Assembly: GCA_017540505.1 (NCBI GenBank)
Contig: JAFYAW010000034.1
Location: forward strand, 1 to 38,667
DNA from: Bacteroidales bacterium
GTDB taxonomy: Bacteria > Bacteroidota > Bacteroidia > Bacteroidales > WCHB1-69
Direction: 5' to 3'
DNA length: 38,667 bases
Part shown: positions 32,197-38,667 of the stretch, in pieces
Numbering within the stretch: position 1 is the first letter of the stretch
Layout: each line of letters begins with the position of its first letter
Translations under genes and position numbers: made by a program
The notes under the pieces: model-generated
Databases searched by the model: none
Told to the model about the DNA's origin: nothing
What the model saw: only the letters and a program-made list of their open reading frames with translations

Positions 32197-33030
32197 ATGA
32201 AAAGAGCCCTTTTCTTCACATTGATTCTAACTATCATTGTTTTAACTGGATGTAACAAGAAAAACGCCCCGTTCACCACGTTCAGCATGGAGGGAAAACG
32301 CAGTTTTTATGTCAAAACCAACGACCCGTACCTGCCTGAGGGGCTCAACCCTTTCGGAGTGGAGAACAGCTATTCGCTGGTGTGGCCCACGAAAGGCATG
32401 ATCAGCAAAGAAGCGGAGAAGGAACTTATCCTGCAACTCTTTGGCGACAGCACCGCCCATTCCGTGAACGAAGCGGCACAACGCTGGCTCAACAACTTAT
32501 GGCTTTTTGAGGAGACCAAAGCGTTGGAAGCGAAAACCACGGACAGCGTTTCCAAACAATCCCCCCACACCTACGCACGCCTGAACAACAGCATCGAGCA
32601 GAACGACAACCTTGTCACCTTCATCAACACCACGGAGACATTCCTGGCCGGGGCCGCACATGGCTCCTATATTGTTGAATACCTCACCTACGACCGCAAA
32701 ACCAAGCGCGTGGTGCATCTCAACGACCTGGTGGACACCTCCAAACTCGGCGAGATTGTAGTGCGGGCCATCGAGGATCTAGTAGTGAACAAAGATGTAC
32801 AGGAATGTCTGTTTGACGAGTATCGGAATGTGGAAAAGATGCCCGTGGCGGACAATTTCTTCATCGACAGCACACGAAGCACCATCACGTTAGTGTATCA
32901 GCAGTATGACATCACGCCCTACGCCTGCGGGCTGCCATCGGTGGTGATGCCCATCTTCTGGCTCTCCAAACATACCGAGCTCACCCCATACGCCAAGAAA
33001 CTGTTCGGGAAAGGGAGTTATATTCAATAA
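32197..33030 (+). CDS. DUF3298 (RsiV-like) lipoprotein
   Basis: 277 residues from the ATG at 32197, which follows a -7 box and opens a good lipoprotein signal (MKRALFFTLILTIIVLTGC, lipobox Cys 19). The mature part shows the DUF4163/DUF3298 pattern: an N-terminal half of unclear fold, NLVTFINTTETFLAGAAHGS, then EYLTYDRKTKRVVHLNDLVD, and VYQQYDITPYACGLPSVVMP near the end. RsiV of Bacillus has this domain and binds lysozyme. Here there is no sigma-factor gene, so the role is open. It is monocistronic and convergent with the M49-like peptidase gene. Confidence 0.85.
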   Translation: MKRALFFTLILTIIVLTGCNKKNAPFTTFSMEGKRSFYVKTNDPYLPEGLNPFGVENSYSLVWPTKGMISKEAEKELILQLFGDSTAHSVNEAAQRWLNNLWLFEETKALEAKTTDSVSKQSPHTYARLNNSIEQNDNLVTFINTTETFLAGAAHGSYIVEYLTYDRKTKRVVHLNDLVDTSKLGEIVVRAIEDLVVNKDVQECLFDEYRNVEKMPVADNFFIDSTRSTITLVYQQYDITPYACGLPSVVMPIFWLSKHTELTPYAKKLFGKGSYIQ

Positions 33031-33086
33031 GGGATCCGGAATCATAGTGAATAGATTTCAGAAGTCAAGGGGTTAAGTAAATAAGA

Positions 33087-33112
33087 AAGGGACGCGGCAT
33101 GCCGCGTCCCTT
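33087..33112. terminator. Bidirectional intrinsic terminator (26-bp perfect palindrome)
   Basis: Positions 33087-33099 are the exact reverse complement of 33100-33112 (core GGGACGCGGCATGCCGCGTC). T-rich sequence follows on both strands. It lies between the convergent stops at 33030 and 33139 and serves both genes. Confidence 0.8.
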
Positions 33113-33138
33113 CATTATTTAAGATCCAACATTCAGAA

Positions 33139-34788
33139 TTATTTCACCCCCAGCACATCCAGTCCCTGGTGGAAGCGTATGTCACGCGGGATGCCAGCCT
33201 TGTTGATACGGTCAAGGTCCTTCTGGAGTTCGGGACCGATGGTGCCGTGATCCTTGCTATACTGAGAAGCAAAGGCAAAATCACCCGTAGCCTGCGTCTT
33301 GAGAATCAGGGCAATCCAGCCTTCCATTGCCTTGCGGGCCTTATCATAATTGATGTGGTAGGTGCCGTTGCCGTTGCGCGTGAAGGCACCGTTCTCAAAC
33401 ATGTAGTTGTAGCACATCATGTTGGCAATGCCGTGAGCCTCCGATGCACCGAAACGCACGCTGCGAAGCAAACCTACAATATAAGTGGTAATGGCCTCCT
33501 CTACGGTGATGTCGGAAATCTCACCCTTTTCGATGAGGTTGCAAACGAGATTCAACCCGATGATGTCAGCCTTAGCCTCTTCCCAGCTGGAGTTTTCGGT
33601 CTGCATGGCCTCGTCCACACTACCCTTTCCATTGATAGTCTGCTTCACGCCCAGGCCGTGAGCCACCTCATGGAACGTCACATTCCAGAAGAAAGCGTCG
33701 AAGCTGAGGTTGGACTGCTCCGACGGTTCGATGATCATTTCGCCAATGGGTTTCATGATCTTGTCGAATTTGGCCTGCATGGCGTTGCGCAGCTGGAAGC
33801 GACGGGAACCCTTCTTAGCCTGCACCTTGTCGTCGTTGGGCAGGTTGATGGCGATGGTCTTGCCGCCGGCATTGCAGTCGCCGCCGTAGAAGACCACGTC
33901 ATAGAGGTTCATGTCAGAAGAGGTGCCGGGCACGTAGTTCTTGTGTGCAGGGTCGCAGGGCAGTTCCTTCTGCAACTGGGGCAGCATCTGCACGAACTTG
34001 GCCAGCTTGGTGCTGGCGTCCACGTCCTTCACCAGCACAAAGGCCTCCCAGGAGGTCTTCACGGAATTGAAGGCATCGTCATAGTTCTCGATAGGGCCGA
34101 ACACGAAGTCGAGGTTGGAATTGCGCAGGTCCATCCATGCCATGTCGCTGGGGAAATAGTCGTTGGTCTGCAGCGATTTCTTGCGCTCGACGAGATACTT
34201 CTTCATGGAAGGGTTATCGGTAATCTCGATGGCCTGGTCTAACAGTTCGCACACGCGGTCGAGTTTCTCCTTATAGGCCTCATAGTAGCCCACGGTTTTA
34301 AGGTTGCCGTTCTCGTCGCGGGTGAGGATGGTGTAGTGGGAGGCTTTGAGCGGGTCGGCGAAGGCGTCATACTCGGCCCGGGTAATATCCTGCGGGTAAT
34401 AGTTGGCGGTGGCAGGACGCGGGCCGTAGCCGCTCACGAAGGGTTTCTCGGCATCCAGACGGTCCCACGGGCCGTAGTTGATGAGGGCGAACTCCTTCAC
34501 CCACGGATCGGAGATGGTGTCGAGAAGCGTCTTGTCGCCGAAAGTCTGCTCCCAGAAAAGATCGTCCATAATCTGTCCGATTTCAAAGAAAATGGGCAGG
34601 AGTTTGCGTTCGCTCTCGGTGAGTTTCGAGAGGTCGGCGGTGAGGTCGAACCAGGCGTACTCCTCCACTTTCTGTTGCATAATGCTTTTGGATTCCTCTT
34701 GGGAATTGGTGGTTTTCTTCTCCTTACAGGAGGTTGTAACCAAGGCTAAACAGCCGAATGCGATTACCATAGCGGTGATTTTTCTCAT
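33139..34788 (-). CDS. M49-like (dipeptidyl-peptidase III family) zinc peptidase lipoprotein
   Basis: 549 residues with a lipoprotein signal (lipobox Cys 21 in LVTTSC). The N-terminal part (about 40-330) is helical with GPWDRLDAEKPFVSGYGPRP. The zinc site is NVTFHEVAHGLGVKQTINGK with H373, E374 and H377, and the third ligand is probably in SSWEEAKADIIGLNLV (E403 or E404), the E-E-x-x-A-D motif of M49. Classical DPP III has HEXXGH with an extra residue; this branch has HEXXH followed by GLG, as in the M49-like domain of some plant and bacterial proteins I recall. It is probably anchored in the envelope and degrades peptides. The exact activity is inferred. Confidence 0.85.
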   Translation of the reverse strand: MRKITAMVIAFGCLALVTTSCKEKKTTNSQEESKSIMQQKVEEYAWFDLTADLSKLTESERKLLPIFFEIGQIMDDLFWEQTFGDKTLLDTISDPWVKEFALINYGPWDRLDAEKPFVSGYGPRPATANYYPQDITRAEYDAFADPLKASHYTILTRDENGNLKTVGYYEAYKEKLDRVCELLDQAIEITDNPSMKKYLVERKKSLQTNDYFPSDMAWMDLRNSNLDFVFGPIENYDDAFNSVKTSWEAFVLVKDVDASTKLAKFVQMLPQLQKELPCDPAHKNYVPGTSSDMNLYDVVFYGGDCNAGGKTIAINLPNDDKVQAKKGSRRFQLRNAMQAKFDKIMKPIGEMIIEPSEQSNLSFDAFFWNVTFHEVAHGLGVKQTINGKGSVDEAMQTENSSWEEAKADIIGLNLVCNLIEKGEISDITVEEAITTYIVGLLRSVRFGASEAHGIANMMCYNYMFENGAFTRNGNGTYHINYDKARKAMEGWIALILKTQATGDFAFASQYSKDHGTIGPELQKDLDRINKAGIPRDIRFHQGLDVLGVK

Positions 34789-34825
34789 AATTTATAGGGT
34801 TTAGAATATTTCAAAAAAGCGAGTA

Positions 34826-34833
34826 CAAAAGTA
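34826..34833 (-). promoter_or_regulatory. -7 box for the M49-like peptidase
   Basis: The minus strand reads TACTTTTG, an exact TAnnTTTG match about 38 bases upstream of the ATG at 34788. It lies in the 56-base gap after the giant surface protein gene, so the peptidase has its own start of transcription. Confidence 0.6.
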
Positions 34834-34844
34834 TAAAAAATCCA

Positions 34845-37800
34845 TTATTGTTTCACCACCTTCACAAAACCAATATAATGGCCGTGGCAATACAGTCTGA
34901 CAAAATACATTCCAGAGCCCAAATCCGACATGTCAATCTGGTGTAACCGGTCGCCCGCACCCCAGCGGTTCATGCGGATCTGCTGACCCATCGCATTGTA
35001 TAGTGTTGCTTCCGTAAGTTCAAGCATCGGATTTTCGACTTCAAGGGTGATGATGCTGCTTGTGGGGTTCGGATAGGCCCGAATGGAATAGTCATCGCCA
35101 TAGGAGTCTATGCCCACGGACACCGTCAGGTGCAGTGTCACCACGGAATCGCAGCCGTGGATATTCTGCAATGTCTGTACATAATCGCCCGACTGGCAAT
35201 AGGATTCTCCATTCCAGATGTAGCAGCTGTCGGACACCGACACGGTCTCTTCCACCACATCCGGATTCCAGACATGGATGGAGGCACTTGCCGTTGCATA
35301 GCAGCCCGACTCACTAAAGCCCATCACCAGGATGTTTCCAGCCGTATTCACCTGCAATGTGGAGTCCGTACTACCGGTGATCCAGATATACGACACACCA
35401 CCCTGAGCCACCAGCGTGGTGCTTTCGCCTTGACAGATGTTTGTGTCGCCAACGATAGTAATGTTTGGCTGTGGCAACACCAGCACCACCACATCGGCAC
35501 TACCTACGCAGCCCTCTGATGATGTGCCTGTAACGCTGTACATACCGAAAGCATTCACCTGCAGGGATGCCGACTGGCTACCTGTGTTCCAGATATAGCT
35601 GGCAGCCCCCATTGCTGTTAGGGTTGTACTGCTTCCCGCACAGATGGTGGTATTGCCTGTTATGGTTATCTGCGGGGTCGGGTTCACCGTCACGAGAACA
35701 CTGGTCGCGGCAGAACAGCCATCCACATTGGTGGCGGTCACAAAATAGACCCCACTCTGGCCGACGGTGATACTGTTTGTAGTCGCTGCGTTACTCCACA
35801 CATAACTGCTACCGCCATTGGCTGTCAGCTGTGTGGTGAAGCCTTCGCAGATGGTCGTGTTACCCGTGATAGCTACCGTCGGGAGCGGTCGGATGGTCAG
35901 ATGCAGCGTGTCCGCACTGGCACAACCGTTGACATTGGTGTAGTTATAGATATAGACGCCACTTTGCGTGTACGTCTGCCCGTGCCACGTGAAGCTCTCG
36001 CAGGCCGTCTCTGTCACCACATTGTGCGTGCCATGATGTACCGTCACCTTCAGCGTGTCCACGCTGGCGCAGCCGTCGGCGTTGGTGTATGCATGCGTGT
36101 AAGTGCCTGAGTTGGTATAGGTCTGCCCGTGCCACGTGAAGCTCTCGCAGGCGGTCTCCGTCACCACATTGTGCGTGCCATGGAGGATTGTCAACTGCAG
36201 CGTCACCACACTGTCGCAGCCATTGATATTGGTGAAGTTCTGCGTATAGACACCACTTTGCGTGTAGGTGCTGTTATTCCATGTATAACTGTCACAAGCC
36301 GTTTCTGTGATGCTGACAACAAATCTGGCCAAAACATTCACCGGATGGATGGCTGAGGTCGCATTGCAGCCAGGGATACTACTGGTGATAGCCACATAAT
36401 AGTCGTAAGAGCCAACTGACAGGAGGTCAGAAGTCGCGTAGGTGGAGGAAATCGCGCCAGCAATAACGCTTGAGGAACCCGAGGTGACCCTGTACCATTG
36501 ATAGCCCAATGCGTCATTAGGTAAGACGTTGTTCACCGTTGCATTCAGCGTAACGGTACTGCCCTCACACACGTTGCCGCTGCCGGAAACGGTGACCGTA
36601 TAGGCGGGAGCGACTGTGACGGTCTCAACGTTGGAGAACTGGGATTGGCAGTTGTAACCGGAGGAAACAACAGACACCTGATACGCGTAAGTGCCCGGCG
36701 TGTTCCTCGTAAAAGCCTCTTGATCTTGGGCATAGTGAACATTTACATGAGAAGATAAAATGACACCATTGGAAGTCCAGTTGAATGTCAGGTTATCATA
36801 GATGGCACCGTTCGTCACGCCATTGACCGTGTTGTTGTAGTTGGTGATTATAGCGTTCAAGGTGGTGGTTCCGCCAGAACAAATGGTGGCCCCATCGGTG
36901 ATATACAAGGACACAACAGGTTGCTCCGCCACCATGACGGTGACCTGATTCGACAGAGCAGACGTGCATCCGAAGGCGTTGCCTTGCGTGACCCTCGCCT
37001 GGACTGTATGGCTACCAGCCGTGTTCAACGTAAGGTTATACGTATTCGTAACGCCGGTCACTGGAGTTCCGCCATCAACAATCCACTCATAACTGAAGTT
37101 GTTGGGCAGCTGGTTGTTTGCATTGACAGCGGCTGACAGCATGGTCATACCTCCGGCACACATCGTCAGATGATTGGCAGAGAGCGTGAGCGTCGGGAGA
37201 TCGACAACCGTCAGCGTCAGTGTAATCACACTGTCGCAACCGTGGACAGTGTGCAGCGTATGGGTATAGCTACCCGCCGTGGTGAGCGTCTGCCCGAAGA
37301 AGTTGTAGCTATCGCCTTGGCAAATGGATGCGGTTACAGGAACCTGGTATATCGGATAGATGGTCAACTGCAGTGTCACCACGCTGTCACAGCCGTTAAT
37401 GTTGGTGAAGTTCTGCGTATAGACACCACTTTGCGTGTAGGTATTATTATTCCATGTATAACTGTCGCATGCCGTCGCGCTGATATTGACAACAGATGCA
37501 GACAACACATTCACCGTATGGACGGCTGAGGTGGCATCGCAGCCGGAGATGATGCTGGAAACTGCCACATAATAATCGTATGAGCCCACTGGCAAGAGGC
37601 TGGAAGTGGTGTATGAAGATGATGTGGCACCGCTAATGGCAACCGCCTCACCGCCATTCATCCTTCTGTACCACTGGTAGCCTAACACATCCCCGTTAAT
37701 CACACCTTGCACGGTGGCAGACATCGTGACAGCGTCCCCTTCGCAAACATTGTCTATCCCCGTGACAACAACCGTGTAGGTGGGGACAACCGTAACCAAT

Positions 37801-38667
37801 GTGCTGATGCTTTCAGGTACACTGAAAGCCATGCAACCGGCACCTGTTTGGGAGACTATCACAAAATACGTATCAATGGTGCCATCATTGGGAGCCACAA
37901 CACTCAAAACCGGATCAGTTTCATTCGTTACTTCAACACCATTCTTGAACCAATGGTAAATATTTGTACCGTATCCGCCAATCACGTTGGCCATTATGGC
38001 AGTGGAGCCTCCCTCACAAACCGTGGCCGGATATCCAGCCTCGCGGGTGATGGTCACTGTAGGTTGAGCCAAAACCGTAATGGCCGGGGCGGCGACGGTA
38101 GTACTACAACCAGCATTCGTGGTGACTGACACTGCATAATGGTATGCGGTCTCACGCGCATTATTCAAAACAGAATACGAGGAAGAGGTTGCACCCGGCA
38201 TCAGTACACCATCCCTGTACCACTGATACATGCAAGAAAGTGTCGCTGGAGTTGCATCGGCTGTCAACGTAATCTCGCCACCTTCACAAACCAATGTGTC
38301 ATCCACAGAAACCGTCACGACTGGAAGCGGATTGATGGTTAACTTCAGCGTATCCACACTGGCGCAACCGTCAGCGTTGGTGTATGCGTGCGTGTAGGTG
38401 CCCGAGGACGTGTACGTCTGCCCGTGCCACGTGAAGCTCTCGCAGGCGGTCTCCGTTTCCACGTTGTGCGTGCCGTAGTTGACCGTCAGTTTCAGCGTGT
38501 CCACGCTGGCGCAGCCGTCGGCGTTGGTGTATGCGTGCGTGTAGGTGCCCGAGGACGTGTACGTTTGCCCGTGCCACGTGTAGCTCTCGCAGGCGGTTTC
38601 GGTTTCCACGTTGTGGGTTCCGTAGTTAACCGTCAGCTTCAGCGTATCAACGCTGGCGCAGCCGTCG
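34845..38667 (-). CDS. Giant T9SS-exported surface protein with Ig/PKD-like and 49-residue repeats (5' end outside window)
   Basis: The frame is open to the right edge, so the true start lies beyond it; 1274 codons are visible. The end is a type A T9SS sorting domain: YPNPTSSIITLEVE, ATLYNAMGQQI, DLGSGMYFVRLY and a final VKVVKQ. Upstream are many beta-sandwich units that begin V/I-C-E-G or C-S/A-G-G and carry YQWYR and SYDYYVAVSS cores, with two Cys each, as in Ig/PKD-like adhesion modules. Interleaved are 49-residue units with T-A-C-E/D-S-x-T-W ... GTYTHAYTN-ADGCASVDTL (also the NINGCDSVVTLQLTI variant). The repeats are near-identical at DNA level with a 147-base period. Expected location: cell surface or secreted. 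Role inferred: adhesion or substrate binding. Confidence 0.9.
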   Translation of the reverse strand, partial: DGCASVDTLKLTVNYGTHNVETETACESYTWHGQTYTSSGTYTHAYTNADGCASVDTLKLTVNYGTHNVETETACESFTWHGQTYTSSGTYTHAYTNADGCASVDTLKLTINPLPVVTVSVDDTLVCEGGEITLTADATPATLSCMYQWYRDGVLMPGATSSSYSVLNNARETAYHYAVSVTTNAGCSTTVAAPAITVLAQPTVTITREAGYPATVCEGGSTAIMANVIGGYGTNIYHWFKNGVEVTNETDPVLSVVAPNDGTIDTYFVIVSQTGAGCMAFSVPESISTLVTVVPTYTVVVTGIDNVCEGDAVTMSATVQGVINGDVLGYQWYRRMNGGEAVAISGATSSSYTTSSLLPVGSYDYYVAVSSIISGCDATSAVHTVNVLSASVVNISATACDSYTWNNNTYTQSGVYTQNFTNINGCDSVVTLQLTIYPIYQVPVTASICQGDSYNFFGQTLTTAGSYTHTLHTVHGCDSVITLTLTVVDLPTLTLSANHLTMCAGGMTMLSAAVNANNQLPNNFSYEWIVDGGTPVTGVTNTYNLTLNTAGSHTVQARVTQGNAFGCTSALSNQVTVMVAEQPVVSLYITDGATICSGGTTTLNAIITNYNNTVNGVTNGAIYDNLTFNWTSNGVILSSHVNVHYAQDQEAFTRNTPGTYAYQVSVVSSGYNCQSQFSNVETVTVAPAYTVTVSGSGNVCEGSTVTLNATVNNVLPNDALGYQWYRVTSGSSSVIAGAISSTYATSDLLSVGSYDYYVAITSSIPGCNATSAIHPVNVLARFVVSITETACDSYTWNNSTYTQSGVYTQNFTNINGCDSVVTLQLTILHGTHNVVTETACESFTWHGQTYTNSGTYTHAYTNADGCASVDTLKVTVHHGTHNVVTETACESFTWHGQTYTQSGVYIYNYTNVNGCASADTLHLTIRPLPTVAITGNTTICEGFTTQLTANGGSSYVWSNAATTNSITVGQSGVYFVTATNVDGCSAATSVLVTVNPTPQITITGNTTICAGSSTTLTAMGAASYIWNTGSQSASLQVNAFGMYSVTGTSSEGCVGSADVVVLVLPQPNITIVGDTNICQGESTTLVAQGGVSYIWITGSTDSTLQVNTAGNILVMGFSESGCYATASASIHVWNPDVVEETVSVSDSCYIWNGESYCQSGDYVQTLQNIHGCDSVVTLHLTVSVGIDSYGDDYSIRAYPNPTSSIITLEVENPMLELTEATLYNAMGQQIRMNRWGAGDRLHQIDMSDLGSGMYFVRLYCHGHYIGFVKVVKQ
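35919..36214 (-). repeat. 147-base tandem repeats inside the giant surface protein (inner block)
   Basis: The landmark word at 35919 recurs at 36066 and again, more diverged, at 36213, always 147 bases apart. Within the block the stretch covering the Trp-His-Gly-Gln codons and the GTHNV linker is almost unchanged. Each unit encodes 49 residues with a conserved Cys pair. Confidence 0.8.
38361..38667 (-). repeat. 147-base tandem repeats inside the giant surface protein (edge block)
   Basis: The word GGCGCAACCG/GGCGCAGCCG occurs at 38361, 38508 and 38655, exactly 147 bases apart, and the units between are nearly identical. The block continues past the window edge, so copy number is unknown. It also closely matches the inner block about 2.3 kb away. 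Confidence 0.85.

Noticed and set aside
33169-34242. A 357-codon open frame antisense to the M49-like peptidase
   Set aside because: The opposite strand encodes a lipoprotein with an intact zinc site; the antisense product has no recognisable domain.
34845-38667. CRISPR-like array from the regular repeats
   Set aside because: The repeats are in frame, 147 bases long, and encode conserved protein modules; they are not separated by unique spacers.

Overview
The window looks like a piece of a Bacteroidales chromosome (phylum Bacteroidota). Four things point there: a type IX secretion (T9SS) C-terminal sorting domain on a large repetitive surface protein; a gldH-type lipoprotein next to a PSP1/RicT gene; a complete Na+-translocating NADH:quinone reductase operon; and repeated copies of the Bacteroidota -7 promoter box TAnnTTTG in front of genes. 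The species cannot be named from the sequence. No tRNA, rRNA, CRISPR array or prophage was seen.

Layout. 1-209: the edge of a gene whose N-terminus resembles IS-type transposases, then simple repeats. 210-5915: tsaD (tRNA t6A synthesis) facing a TamB/AsmA-like giant. 5996-8523: a PSP1/RicT-like protein, GldH, and a convergent single-pass membrane protein. 8594-12465: RseP site-2 protease, an MBOAT O-acyltransferase and its probable SGNH-like partner, tightly packed. 12481-14148: nadA, a 50-bp perfect palindrome, and an outer-membrane-barrel-like protein. 14223-14488: a gene-free stretch holding a promoter, a long rod-shaped RNA fold and an intrinsic terminator. I read this as a 6S-like RNA (Bacteroidales-1 type). 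14561-19277: four exported proteins that alternate LPP20-like and CsgG/LpoB-like domains. Clusters of short hairpin repeats lie on both sides of the second pair. This is the least explained part of the window and the best candidate for an undescribed system.

19780-22848 (minus strand): a DUF349 protein, a DUF2147 protein and an Hsp15-like S4 protein in one probable operon. 23024-26281: a large exported TPR protein with its own divergent promoter, followed by a 113-bp MITE-like inverted-repeat element. 26415-32072 (minus strand): nqrABCDEF with the expected flavinylation, Fe-S and ferredoxin residues. 32197-33030: a DUF3298/RsiV-like lipoprotein, convergent with an M49-like zinc peptidase lipoprotein (33139-34788) across a 26-bp palindromic terminator. 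34845-38667: the 3' part of a giant T9SS-exported protein made of Ig/PKD-like domains and near-identical 147-bp repeats. It runs off the right edge.

Much of the window concerns the cell envelope: TamB, GldH, RseP, surface acylation, LPP20/CsgG-like exported proteins, NQR sodium bioenergetics and T9SS cargo. Housekeeping genes (tsaD, nadA, the Hsp15-like protein) are interspersed. Most intergenic regions carry short dispersed repeats.
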